Source: Flammulina velutipes (Eukaryota > Basidiomycota > Agaricomycetes > Agaricales > Physalacriaceae). Taken from it: a stretch of DNA of 64,000 nt. Positions 1 to 11,892 of this stretch are shown here, piece by piece. The notes under the pieces are model-generated. The model saw only the letters and a list, made by a program, of their open reading frames with translations. It did not search any database and had not been told where the DNA came from. A program made the translations under genes and the position numbers. Where the stretch lies: NCBI GenBank assembly GCA_011800155.1, contig CM022376.1, forward strand, positions 496,001-560,000, given 5' to 3'. Every line of letters starts with the position of its first letter. Position 1 is the first letter of the stretch.

Positions 1-3000
1 GGTAGTCTCTCGGGGTGTGTCAACGCCTCCAGTCAAGTGAGATACAAAGGTGGCCACTAGAGGATACAGGTATTCGCGAGAGTGAGAAAGAGACGCCAGA
101 GTCCGAGTAGATAGGAAAGGTGATCTAAGAAAGAGGGTATAGTAGACCGACACATTCGTGTCCTGACCAGCTTTGAAGATCTTTTGCAGTATACTCGAAG
201 CAGGATACATAAAGAAGGAGATTTCCAAGAACCAGATCTCCAAGTCTCGAGATATGGGCCGTTCAGACGCCCCCCTCGAGACTGTCTCGAGATTCGGATG
301 CCCCGAGGTCTGGAGACTTCATTCTCAATGTAGCAAGGATAGGCCAATGATATACATGTATTAGTATATAATTACTAGCGTCTAAATAACCTCCTTCATT
401 TACTCGGGACAATGCTCAAGGAATGTCTCGAGCATTGTTTCGAGAATAGTCTCGGAGGCTGTCTCGAGGATTCACTCGGGACTATGCTCGAGCTTTTTCT
501 CCGAGACAATTCTCGAGTGTTCACTCGGGACAGTGCTTGAACCTTTCTTCGAGACAATTCTCGAGACTATGCTCGAGACAGAGCATTGCCATAAGCCGCT
601 CAACGGGCCCCTCAACCGACGCCACTCAACCCAATCATCTCCCCCTTTGGACCTCCACTTACATCCAAACGTTTCGCCGAGGGATGGTGTCTTATTCAGT
701 GGGAAGGTCCAGTGGCTGCCATGGAGGTAAAAGGAAAGAGGCGAAGGTGGGTGTACGACTTTGGATCGATTGTTATATAGCGACACATGTTGTGTTCACC
801 GGCACATTCGGCTTGAGAATCAATGCATGCACCAGGGATGAACAAAGAACATTTTTAGCCGAATGTGCCGGTGAGTACAACACTTGTCGCCACAAAGCAG
901 TCGACACGGAGTCATGTGCCGGCCTTTGCCTCTTTCCTCTTACCTTCATGGCAGCCACTCCCTCTCTTTATTATGGGATCTCCTCCGATGAAATCGCAGT
1001 GCTAATGTAACCACATAAGTAGGAATGATCTGACGGTACATAGCTAACGAAACGGGGGCGTTGACGTGGGTTGAGTGGCGCATGGTGGTGCTGTGTCCCG
1101 AGACAATGCTCGAGATAACGCCGGGATTATTGGTATTGAATCGAGGATTTTCTCGAGTAGAGGGTGGAGAACTATCCCGAGACAACACTCCAGCAGTGTC
1201 TCGAAGACTATCTTGAGCATTGTCTCGGCATTCTCTGGAGATAGTAGATGGGAGAGTTTACCCCACGTAGTAGTTATGTAGCGAGAAATTAATGACATTG
1301 GTGCATTGGATACTATCTACGCTACATTAAGAACGATATGATTGGCCTATCCTTGGTACATTAAGAACAAAGTCTCCAGACCTGGGAGCATCCGAGTCTC
1401 GAGACAGTCTCGAGGGGGGTGTCTGAACGGCCCATATCTCGAGACTTGGAGATCTGGTTTTATAGATTTCCCTCAGTTTTAGCAACGAGGAAAAGTTAGA
1501 AATTAGCCTCTCGAAGAATTCTGGGCTGATAGCGTGTGAACCACAGAGTTTGAGGTAGGCATTGAGGATGCTGGAATAACAGAACACTGTTTCGTTGAAA
1601 CTGTCACACCAACCATCCTCCAATCTTAGGCTCCGAAGAATGACATTCTCCGCCCGTCGCCATAGAGAAACGGTGTCCTTCTCAGAGAGCCCGTCACTTG
1701 CCAGTGTTCGAATTTCCCTCCAGACATCGGCTATGACTTGCACAGCCGCATGAAAACCATCATTGCTCGTCAAATAGAGATATGACACAGCGTAGTCGTG
1801 GATGATGAACAAATTAGTGAGTTGCCCGGATTCGTAGGAGTCAGCTGGTAGGGTGTTTCCCATTCGCGCAACTAGAAGATCGACGATGAACTGGAATAGA
1901 GGGACTGCCGTTTCCATGATCATCACTGGCGCGGAAAATGGTTGAATGGTGTCGGTGGGTGTAACGGAAGAGTTGAAGTTGCTGAGGGCAAGTTTGCAGG
2001 TTGAAAAGAGAAACATGTCATCCTCAATACCAGCGAGTCGGGGTACGCCATCAGTGTATGCGGAAGAAATGAGGCGGTCCCAAACTACAGGTGGAAGGCA
2101 GGGGGGTAGTTCATTATGGGATGGTCGAAAAACATTGGCCAGGAATTGATCAATATTCCATGTTCGTGATCCCGTGCGCACGATGGCATGACGACTGTGG
2201 CTGAGAAGAGCAGCGACTGTCTGGAACGGGCGTTCACAAGTATTCGGATCTATTTTCCAGGGTGTTGGAGGTACCAGTAGTGGGAATGGCCCGGGACCAC
2301 GCAGAAGCCTCTCAGCGCGCTTTTCAGCCCCCGGAACGATTGAGAAGTATTCGTCGCCCTTGGAATCCCAGCTGTAATGCTGAGTTTCACGCAGCATCTG
2401 GGTCACCTCCCCCTGATCGACTTCCTCGATTCTCTTTGACACGGCGGCCGAAAGACAGCCCAAGGACTCCCGTATGATTCTCTTCGTGGGTGGGTTTGAC
2501 GTCATCTGATGAAGCCACAAAAGAGCGCCGCAGGCAACGTCCTCTGCAACATCATCGCCGGTGGCAGCGGTACGCTCAGCTTCCTTGAGCGTCTTGAACG
2601 CGTCCGTGGGAGATGGGCTGGCAACTTCACAAAAAGATGGGAATATCTTGTTGAGTTGTGCCCGCACCAATGAAGGGAAATCGCGCATAGGATGAATGAG
2701 GACGTTCAGAATGTCTGAGAATGGGGTTCGGTAGGGACAGTCCGTATGGATGAGGGGAAGGATATTCGAGGTGATATAAATCGTGTAAAGGATGGCAGTG
2801 ATGAAGCCAATAAGGGATGCTAGAAGTACGTTGAGAGGGATGAGGAATACAACGAGGCCCGTTAGAAACAGACCAAGCGCAATGTGGAGGAGGACGGGGA
2901 GGGTTCCAATGATGAAGAGGACGTGCCATTTCTGAAGGCCCTCAAATCGGTAGTGGCGGATGAGGCTACGATCCCGAGCCGTACCGGAAATCATTGACAT

Positions 3001-3792
3001 ATACTGATAGAGCCACTGTTTGACCAATACAGCAATCAAGGCTGTACCGAGGCTAAGCGCGAGACTGGCAAACCAGAGTGCGTTGACTAAAATGTCGAAG
3101 CGCGATGGGTCGATGGTCGTAGCAGTGGAAGGAATGGTATCAATGGGAGTGTTATTGACCTGCGCACGCTGAAGCGCAACCATCTCGATCAGGAGAGCAG
3201 TGGAGAGAGCGGGAAAATTAGGAGAGAGGGCCTGGGAAGTTTGGGTGACGAGTGTTGTGAGGACGGCGGAGAAAAGACCAGCCTAGGGAAGATGGTAAGA
3301 AAAGAGGAACCGTGCAGACGAAAGTACATACGAAGACCAGATGTAGATCGAGTCCATCTCGAGCTTCAGTGACCATATCGGCATCAAATACCTCGCACTC
3401 GTCGAGGAACGCTCGCCATACCCGAGCGTTGGGCCCCATTTCCTCGTTGATGGGATCCTCTGGATACTTCTCCTCGAAATCAAACTTGCCTATGGGTATC
3501 ATCAGTCAAAACCAAAGATACGTGACGAACGATATGACTGACCGATGAATCTAGGTTGGTTGGTCGGGACCTTCAAGCCGGGGGGCTTCCTGGGAACTTG
3601 ACGATTTGGAGACGGGCTGAGTGAACGGGCAGGCGAACCCGCACGTCGGCGCCGGGGTGACCGATGGTCAGTATCCGATGTTTGCTGTGCGACATTACGA
3701 CATGGCGATGACCTGGAAGAACGAAAGGAAACGTTGCTCGCAGAGCGAGATCGTGTGTATCGAGAGCCCCGGCGTCTAGGCGACGAAGACAT
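1..3792 (-). pseudogene. DUF6535 membrane protein, copy 1, interrupted by a palindromic element; C-terminus beyond the window
   Basis: Three exons are visible: 3792-3543 (Arg/Ser-rich, starts MSSSPRRRG, ends in a PTNQPRFIG motif), 3489-3332 (KFDFEEKYPEDPINEE...DADMVTEARDGLDLHLVF) and a long exon from 3282. Exon 3 carries four hydrophobic segments: AGLFSAVL, LWFASLALSLGTALIAVLV, WHVLFIIGTLPVLLHIALGLF and a last one ending near ILPLIHTDCPYRTPFSD. The signature ISGTARDRSLIRHYRFEGL lies between segments 2 and 3. These mark the basidiomycete family DUF6535, whose function is unknown. At 1472 the frame runs into an inserted element (227-1463). Beyond it, bases 218-1 on the minus strand again encode family sequence (ASSILQKIF, NVSVYYTLFLRSP, SREYLYPLVA), in frame once the insert and one AGATTTCC copy are removed. 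The last ~200 residues lie off the left edge. The exon plan and interruption are read directly; the family name is recognition. Confidence 0.85.
227..1463. mobile_element. Near-palindromic non-autonomous (foldback/hAT-like) element inside DUF6535 copy 1
   Basis: The element is flanked by identical 8-bp copies of AGATTTCC at 219-226 and 1464-1471. Its ends are inverted (left ACCAGATCTCCAAGTCTCGA from 231; right TCGAGACTTGGAGATCTGGT ending near 1459). The complementarity continues inward through the whole element: 251-274 pairs with about 1416-1439, 713-750 with 920-958, and the GCGACA...CACCGGCACATTCGGCT block near 780-814 with its complement near 862-896. The centre is near 835-845. Both arms are rich in CTCGAG-containing motifs (about 380-590 and 1095-1240), which could be sub-terminal transposase-binding repeats. 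No transposase frame is present. An 8-bp duplication is typical of hAT elements, but I cannot assign the superfamily from TIRs alone. Confidence 0.85.
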
Positions 3793-6466
3793 GGAAGGCG
3801 ACGTGGCGGTGAGAGAAAGAGCTGTGCTCCTGGGAAGGCGCTCAGGTCGGAACATCCATCAGGCATGTCAATACAGCTAGCCAGTGTTAAGCGCCCAATA
3901 GAGTGAACAACCCGTGTTGGCCTTGGGACTTTGAATGGGTAACGGAAAGAATGAAGTATTCAATGTTGACTGTATATTCAAGAGCACAGCTAAAGGTAGA
4001 TGTTAGCGCGTGCTGGGAAACCAAGATTTCAATGTCACTCACCAGACTAAGTGCACCTACTGATCCGTATCGCGGCCTCACTAGTTTCCCCATAATTCTA
4101 TGACAGCTTTGGTTAATATCCATGCCATCTCATGCGAGGCTCCGAAACGGAGGGCATTGATCCAGATCTCAAAGGCTCAGGCCGGCCATCGTTGGGATAG
4201 GGTGGAGAATGTCTGGGATATTGTCGCGATAAAGTCGTCAGGACGGCGGAGATCATGCCATACTACTTGAAGCGTCAACAGAAGTAATGAGATCCAGCAC
4301 CCAAACGCACGAAAACGGGGAGCAAGTCAAGTCACTGGTATTCGTGCCATCGTACATATTTGTCCTTGCCGACACCGTACGGATGGTTTCATCCTCCAAA
4401 TAGAATCCGCCTAGGCGCGGTGTCGGGAGGAATCGAAAAAAGATATCGGCAGTGCTGGCCTATGATGTGGGGCTGAGGAACACTCAAGCCAACGGACTTT
4501 ATCCTTGCGGTTCCTCGTGTCGTACTAGTTTTCCGATGCATCTATGTCGTATGTTCGTCGAATCGCTCGGAAGAGACGCGAGTGGAAGGCGATACCAATC
4601 CGCCTCTGGGATGATAGATCTTTGACTGCGTTGTGGTTGGAAAATCTTGCAGACGAGGCCGCGGTCACTGGGATATTTGACGACGCATGAGACTGCTAGG
4701 ATAGATGGCAGTTCGTGAGGCAGGTCACTTGTCTATGGAAAGCCGAACGAAGATTAGACCATGTAACGAGTAGTAGAGCAAAGCACGTACCTTTTCGTCG
4801 CTTTAGTCTCTTCGTCCAACCTCTCGATACGACGTAGTGCAGCTGAGAGGCAATTGCTGAGCCCTCGAAAGTCAACGAAGACGTTGGATGGAACAACGAC
4901 CTGCTCCAAGTCCGATATCCTGGAGGAGGGACTAGCAAATGGCCAACACTCAAGACCCATAATATATCCAGAGACCGCCAAATTCGCGTCGTTCGTCGCT
5001 GTCGCACCGCCAACGTTCAAGATTCATGATACGTTCAAAGTCGCTTCGCTCGTCGTTCGTCGTCGCCGTCGTCGGAAGTATGCGCAAAGAGATGATGGTG
5101 GTTGCAAACAGAGAGCAATTTCAAATCAATTTTGTCCTCCTGCCATCATCTTCGTTTCGTCGACGGTCGACTATATGCGTCCGTGCGCTCTTCGAAGATG
5201 TTCTGTCTTGTGTTATGACATCCCCTTGGTACGCTCTGCCCGTCAATGATTTTTTCCATAAGCCTAACGCTCCAACTCCCAGCGTCCATGGGCTATACGC
5301 AAACGCAATAGCGCGTGCGCGGGATCCCCAACGCCAATATACGACGACGACGACGTTGCCTTTGGTGAGTCTACTCCTGGATTCCAGTCGCACATCCTTA
5401 CCCCAAGCCAGATACTTGACCAGGTACTGCTAGCGAGCGCCCGAGAGACGGATCGACGTGAGCCCAAGTTTTCCATACCTTCTTGAACGCGCGCTCAACA
5501 AGTCGGTCTCTGCAGTGCCAATGGAGTCCCCGCCAGATGCCTCCCCAAATCACGCTATCCTCCGTGCGGCCTTCGCCTCTACTGTCTAGCTGCTCTAGCA
5601 CGGACGCATGGATGCTCGTCGAAATTCCATAAATCGCTTTGATGTCGTCGAACGAGATGTACCGCTGTGGTCGCTTTATACGGGAGATACACCCTCCGCA
5701 CAGGAACCGCCGTTGGACTTTTTTCTGTGTCCCAGATTTGCGCTATCCTCCCCGGCGTCCATCGCCGTCACCATATCTCCATCCTTTACCGTCCATACGC
5801 TAAGCTCTACTCGTCCAAAGTGGAATGGGGGATCATTGGAGTGCTATTGGAACCCCACGTCCGCATTCGAGGACGATGGACAGTCTCGTTTGTTGTGAAA
5901 TTTGATGCGCCGCTAATTCTTCGATGAGGAACAAGCAGTGACTTCGCGCGCCTGTGGTGGGCTCGTAACTCAATTCACCTTAGTAGCAAGGGAATAAGGC
6001 ATGGCCGTTCGTACACTTCTTTGTTACGCTACCCTATAACACCACATAGTTCTTACAATTCGGATATGGGCCTTGCTCGCCTCGTTACGATTGCATCCTA
6101 GCTTTGTGGCTCCTTTGACGCTCCCGACCATCACTACTTATATCTAGGCTCGCAGTACGTATGTATGTGGCACCGTCGATTAATGCAAACATGATGATTT
6201 GTTGCAAAGATCAAGCAAGGCGCGCGCGCTGAATGTCGAAAAATCGGGGGACCAAGTGGATAGCAGCAACTTGTTTCGATCAAGTGACCTCGGGGTTATG
6301 GGCCCCGCGCGCTGCCACTGCGCCATGCTGCTTTCCACTCGATGGTAAACCTATATCTACAACGCAGCTGCCTCTGCTTAATAGTGCGATCGGTCACATG
6401 ATCGTTATGTGCGTTGTGTAAGGGACCAGGGTCCCTTCAGCTCTCCCTTCCGTTCCGCTCATCATC
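3793..6466. other. Upstream region of DUF6535 copy 1; no gene supported
   Basis: Only short, unsupported reading frames occur here. The first few hundred bases hold the presumed promoter of copy 1, including AAGCGC and CCTTCCCAGG-like stretches that recur upstream of copies 2 and 3. One copy of the dispersed hairpin repeat lies at 5091-5180. The frame at 5608-5898 (plus) matches nothing I recognise and has no splice-supported extension. Confidence 0.5.
5091..5180 (+). repeat. Dispersed hairpin repeat, copy A
   Basis: This diverged copy reads GATGATGGTGGTTGCAAACA, about 40 nt of spacer, CCTGCCATCATC, then GTCGACTATATGCG. The two arms are partly complementary, and the 3' motif TCGACTATATGCG is shared with copies B, C and D. 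It lies about 1.3 kb upstream of DUF6535 copy 1, but in the opposite relative orientation to copies upstream of the plus-strand genes. Confidence 0.5.
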
Positions 6467-7485
6467 ATGCCGCCAAAAGCCAAGAAACGCGCTAAACGAC
6501 GTACTTCTACAGCTCCTACGGAACCTGTTTCCCAAGTCCCTCCACTTCCCGTTGAAATTATCCGTATCATCTTTGAGAACGCCGCTTTCGCATCCCGAAA
6601 GGAACGTCTTGTCCTTTGTCTCGTCTCCAAGACATGTCAATCATGGTTCGCTCCACCCACACCATTCGCCTCATAGCAATACATTTTCTGATACACCCCA
6701 GGATCTCTCCAATCATCTACCACACCGTCGTCCTCTCAAACCTCTCTACATGTCGCAAATTCCGCCGAACCGTCAACACATTCTCCCACCGCGAGACCCA
6801 CACCTCCTTCCTTGCCACGCATACCAAATGCCTCTTGATCCCATTCTCCTGCATCCCAGGCGTGATGCTCGACGCGATCCTCGTCGCCTGTTCAAAACTG
6901 ACCATGCTCTCATGCTCCGCCTCGCTTCTCGAGGCCGATATGTCGCAATACGAGAACCTCCGCTCTCTATCCCGGCTGTACATGCCAAACCTCCTTCATC
7001 ATACCAAGATCCTACCCAGCCATTTGACACACATCAGCTGCGACTTTCTATTAGATAGTGAATGCTGGCGCAGTCTATTCGCTTCTTGCCCGGACCTCAC
7101 GCACCTCGCTCTCACGAATCAAAGGTCGCCCCAAAATTACTACTATCTGAGTATCCCGGTGCTGTCCCATCTTCTCCCGGTTCTCCCAAAGAAGGTCATT
7201 CGACTCATCATCATTGTGTATCTCAATCCGGATTCACGCTTTGGCGGAAGCCTTCATCGGGGGATACAGCAGCAAATGACTGGATTAGGGACTGACAAGA
7301 GGATTGTTTGGATGTCAATTAGCGAACGGGATGTACTGTGTAATCCCTTTGCGCCTACGTTTGAGCAAGAAACTCTTGCTGAACGGGATATGGTGGCGGG
7401 TGCTACAGGTTGGAGCTACCTTGGTCACAAACAAGATGATATTTGGGCTTTGGCGGAGCGTATAGCTGGCTGTAACTGGTTGTAG
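6467..7485 (+). CDS. F-box-like protein
   Basis: Exon 1 (6467-6645) begins MPPKAKKRAKRRTS, a basic N-terminus, followed by LPVEIIRIIFENAAF...LVLCLVSKTCQSW, the usual agaric F-box-like helix pattern at about residues 25-60. An intron at 6646-6701 (GTTCGC...CCCCAG, 56 nt) joins to exon 2 (6702-7485), giving SWISPIIYHTVVL across the junction and restoring one frame of about 320 residues to the TAG at 7483-7485. Without splicing the first frame stops within 15 codons, which supports the intron. F-box proteins normally act as substrate receptors of SCF ubiquitin ligases. The C-terminal part has Leu-rich stretches (SLSRLYMPNLLHH, CPDLTHLAL) like the irregular repeats of such proteins, but no named substrate domain. 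The donor GTTCGC is non-canonical after GT, so the boundary is an inference. Confidence 0.7.
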
Positions 7486-8092
7486 CCGTTGTACGACGGA
7501 CGAGGTTGTTGGATGGGTTGATGCCGATGACATTACTGCACGTCTTTTAATCTTCTTTTGTCTACTGGGATCGCAATTGATGGGAAGATTGGTTACTTTC
7601 TCTCATTTACCCTCACCGACCCGGACATGACTTCGGCACTCGCGTACTTTCTTGCAGACTTCTTCTATCTCATCTTCGAGCACACCACATGTTACAATCT
7701 CCCTTCCGTGAACGAAAACAGTGCTGTTGCTCCGGCGCTCCACCACCTCTCACTTCCCGCCCCTACTACCATCCCCAAGTTCACACTCGAATATTTATAA
7801 TGAACATCCGGCTTGGTTCGATATTTCTGCTGATTACCACTGGTACTTATACCATTAGAATGTTCGATTGCAATCAATATTGCGCCACAGAACTTTAACT
7901 CGTCGACCTTTACCCAAGTATTTTGTCTCTCGGTGGTCGACGGAGTTTGAGTTTCCTGTCTCGCACGTCCGACATGTCGTCGTCTGTCCCACAAAATATA
8001 TGTCTTCTTGAACAAGGGAACAAGGTCAAGGCTGTATTGATCATGCAGAAACGTGCATATTGCAAGACTATTATTCTACGCGTGCATTTGGT

Positions 8093-8152
8093 CGGCCTAA
8101 AGCCTCAAGCCCGAGGCCCACGACAAGGGAGCACGACTTTCCTCGGGAACTA
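8093..8152. repeat. Short dispersed duplication, copy 1
   Basis: The block GCCTCAAGCCCGAGGCCCAC then GACAAGGGAGCACGA is echoed at 9073-9150 as GGCCTTAAGCCCGGAACCCA then CGACAAGGGGGCGCGAGG. Nearby sequence also repeats: ATGTCAGCTCCCAGGC occurs near 8595 and near 8740. It looks like an old local duplication; no element ends are visible. Confidence 0.5.
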
Positions 8153-9249
8153 CATACTGATGGTAATATTGCGCCACTCTTCGACATGGGGAGTCATATC
8201 TGACGATGAGGTCAGTCGATTGCGTTGGGAAGGCAGATAGACGAAACGTACTGCCCGGTCAAGCGACGGTAGAGATTGAATGGTTTGTTTGAATGGGTAA
8301 TATCACACATGGGGCGCCGCTTTGTGTCTCGGAGCTGGGACCGAGGATACTCTTTTTGTTTCTGGAGAAGGTCTAATCAGAAAAGAGACACTCTCCAAAG
8401 AGAAGAGCACGTACTTATGACCTCGACATCCCAGGCTAGCGGCTTCCAGATAGTTGAAGTCCCTCTGGTAATGTCTTGTTCACACTCTTGAAGCTGGAGG
8501 CTGACACAGCGTCTAGGATAATAATAAAATGGTTCAAGTTCTGGCAAAGGGTAATCAGCGTCAGAAGATTGCCTAAGATTCGCCAACATACCGGACTATG
8601 TCAGCTCCCAGGCTTCGTGGCGCATACGTTGGGGTTCACTCTCTTACAATAAATTATCTCTCGGAGCCGGGAGCCGTTTTAGAGGACTGTAAAAAGTGTT
8701 AGAAAGCGTTGACGTAGAAGATAAGGTGCACATACCAGTAATGTCAGCTCCCAGGCAGAACAAGCAATGTTAAAAGGAAGTCTTCGTGACCTGCTACCCC
8801 GCTTGTTTAGTGATTGGTTTGTGGATAAACGAACCTCGATGCGGTGAGTCGACCCCGTCATCTGCGAGAAGTGTTTGCTCGAGATGAAGGTGGCCTGATG
8901 GTAAGGGTGCTTCGAAGTGAGTCACAGGCGGGGTCTGTTGAAATGGGTAAGAAAACGAGCCCGATGGAGAGAAGGAAAGAGTAACGAACGGCGCAGGTCA
9001 ACGATGACTCTAAAGAGAAAGAAACAGAGAATGAAAGAGAAGCAAAGAACGAATATTTAACGCGCGCTTAGTAGCCGAAAGGCCTTAAGCCCGGAACCCA
9101 CGACAAGGGGGCGCGAGGACATGTTGGTGCCCTTTTCCGGGAAACGTACCTCGTATTTTGAATTGCGCTTCGTTCGAAGTGCTAGAAAAACGAGATGAGC
9201 TCGAGTGTGACGCGAAATGAGACGAACATACTTTGTTGAATGGTCCATA

Positions 9250-9970
9250 ATTAGAAGGATATGGACCAATCCCTGCCTGTTCGCGGTACAGGTACGCAAA
9301 CCGAGGGTGTCAGGTCCTCAACCATCTAGCCTCGATTAGGCTCTTATACTCGATGGCGACGAAGCCCATGACCGATGCAAGGCGTGCCACAGTCACCAGT
9401 AACCGAACACGCGTCCCGATGCCGCTCACTTATGGCGCTATATGTCCTGGATGGCAGAGCGGGGGTGATCGCCAATCGGTAGGTTACCCTACCGACGCGC
9501 CCTCAAGATCGAGTCTTGACGGCGCCTGGGGGTGGATTCATCTGAGGTCGGGGTAGGCGATCGAAGGGTTCGGTCAGAATCTAGTGGATCGTAAGCGACA
9601 ATGGGATGAATATTGGAAGAAAGGCGTACCGCCGTCTTGCGATCCATCATTATTAGGCGATGGATCAACACCCCGCCTGTTCACGGTACAGGTGCGCAAA
9701 CCGGAGTCCGAGGCTTGAACTCGATGGCGACGAAGCCCAAGACCGAACCAAGGCGTGCCACAGTCACCAGTAACCGAACACCGCCAGTCCGCATCCCGAT
9801 GCCGCTCACTTACGGCACTAGAAGTCCTGGATGGCAGAGCGGGGAAGATACTGGGGCGAACGCCAATCGGTAGGTTACCCTACCGACGCGCCCTCGACAC
9901 CAAAGGCTGATCGAGTCTTGGCGGGCGCCTGGGGGTGGATTCATCCGAGGTCGGTCGAGGGGATCGAAGT
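9250..9970. repeat. Two-copy tandem duplication, unit about 370-400 bp
   Basis: GCCTGTTC(G/A)CGGTACAGGT occurs at about 9275 and 9675 (period 400). CGATGGCGACGAAGCCCA occurs at 9351 and 9722 (period 371). Between them the two units share GGCGTGCCACAGTCACCAGT, CAATCGGTAGGTTACCCTAC and GCGCCTGGGGGTGGATTCAT. The differing periods show indels within the unit, so the duplication is not very recent. No gene is evident inside. Confidence 0.8.
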
Positions 9971-11803
9971 TGACTGGCGTAGCGTCCTGTTGTCTGTCGG
10001 AGAAGAATGAGTAACACAGAAAACGATGCGAGCGCCACTTACTGGTTCGTCGACGGTGGCGAGCGACGACGCGTCAAAACTTGAGACGTCAAGGATGATC
10101 AACCCAACATCGACGCGTCTGCCAGTGCCGTAGCCATCTGTGGGGACAGAGACTCGGAGGCGACTAGGAGACAAGCCCGATGCTGAGAGATGGTGGTGGT
10201 TCTGAAGAAAGAGGAGGCGTCGATTCACAGCCTTATATAACCATAAATTGTGGCGCTTACCCACGCCTGCTCTTAATCTATCCGGAGTTATGGTCTTTTG
10301 TTCTTCGGCACGGGGGCATGTTCCTTTGACGGCGCGGGTAATGGCGTGCAGGGTGGAAGGGCGGTGTGCGTATCGCGCTGTCCGTTATTTGTAGTTTTCT
10401 TCCCGGGGTGTTGCGCGATATTGATCTATGCAAAGGAATTTTATAAGCCATCGTTTCTATGAAAGAGCTTGAATATGCAGTGAAGAAGTAGTTATAGGTA
10501 TTGGGAAGCGCTTAGACGTACAGGCGAATCCCTTGAACGAGGACACACAAACTTCCACTCCGCCATCGCATTTCCCTGAACACAAGTTAACTAGAAGCCA
10601 CGAATAAGCGAAGTGGACACACTTCACAGACTGAGTCAATGGTCGTATTAAAGCACCGCTGATTATCGATCATCAGAAAGCAAGGATTTTGTCAACAGCA
10701 ACCCCGTCGAGAGGGGACCCAAGCCAAGGTTATGGTGGCTGTTCTGAGCTTGACCGCCCTCACTGCCGACTGAACTATCCAGAAGATCGCCAGAGGAGAC
10801 GAACTGAACAAGTTGTACAATATCGATGAAGTCGACAAAAATCAGACTGTGGCGCAATGTTACCTCGTCCGTGCTGAGCGGATACGTCCGCGACCCTACG
10901 ACGGCAAGAAAGACAGCTGGCAGTAATAGATCTGATTTTCAGTGCGTAAATACAGGCGGGGGTAAGGAGCTCGAACGCGACAGAAATGAAGCAAAATGAC
11001 AGCAAAATTGGTGGCGCCGTTCCCAGGATACCTGTGGCACATTTCGCGCGCTTCTGTATCCGAAACGACTGTCTTGTCCTCCCTGAGTCTGGCCGACGCC
11101 GGTACGAGGTCGGAAGTCTCTGAGAGCTGGTGGAAAGAGTGGACAGACAAAATGGAACCTATCCTCGTCGAGTCAGTACAGCGGAGAAAAAGACCAGAAC
11201 GACAAACCTAAGGGCTTCGTCGCATCGTTCCAGCGTCTCCGTGCATTGAGACAAGTAACCACCGGTGGTATGCAGGAGCGATCTGTTGTCTCCATTCGCT
11301 GGAGAATCTGGGAGGATGCGTCGCACATATTAGAGATTATATCCTTTGGGCTTTGCACAGCGTTTTTCAAGAGATTTCGAATTTGACTTTCGATCTGGTA
11401 ACGTAGAAAGACGGTAATCGCTCCCTAGCAGAGAGGCAGGGATTATCGCGTAGCCTACTGGAAGGACAGTCAACACATCTAGCAGACAGCATGGCATGGA
11501 CACACCTTTTCCGTTCCTCTTGCCTATGGCATATTGACCCGCGCCTCGAGCAAAGCCACATCTTGACAATGACATACGTTGGACAGGATAGCGCGCGTAG
11601 AAGACTTCGACGGTAGCAGGCTCGACGGTTGAGGAGGAGAATCGTTGCTGCTGAATTCTTTTGTGAAAGTCGTCTCGGATGTCGTCGATTGTCCAGAGGC
11701 GACCTGTCATCGATTCATCGTCCAGAGGTTAGAGGCATTTTCGCAGACGTCGAGCTCGTCGTGATTGATGTCGTCGAGGATACGAGCGAAGACAGCGAGA
11801 GAT

Positions 11804-11892
11804 CATGGTGGTCGGGAGCAAGGAGCAAGGAGCAACGCTACCGATCTTGGACTCCTACCACCACCATCTTCGCCGTTCGTCGACTATATGCG
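11804..11892 (+). repeat. Dispersed hairpin repeat, copy B
   Basis: The sequence reads CATGGTGGTCGGGAGCAAGG, a spacer, TCCTACCACCACCATC, then TCGTCGACTATATGCG. It is the only copy not close to a DUF6535 gene. The two arms can pair to form a stem of about 10 bp. Confidence 0.6.

Noticed and set aside
537..1010. 157-codon frame inside the palindrome as a transposase.
   Set aside because: It reads across complementary arms, has no catalytic motif and is explained by the inverted repeat.
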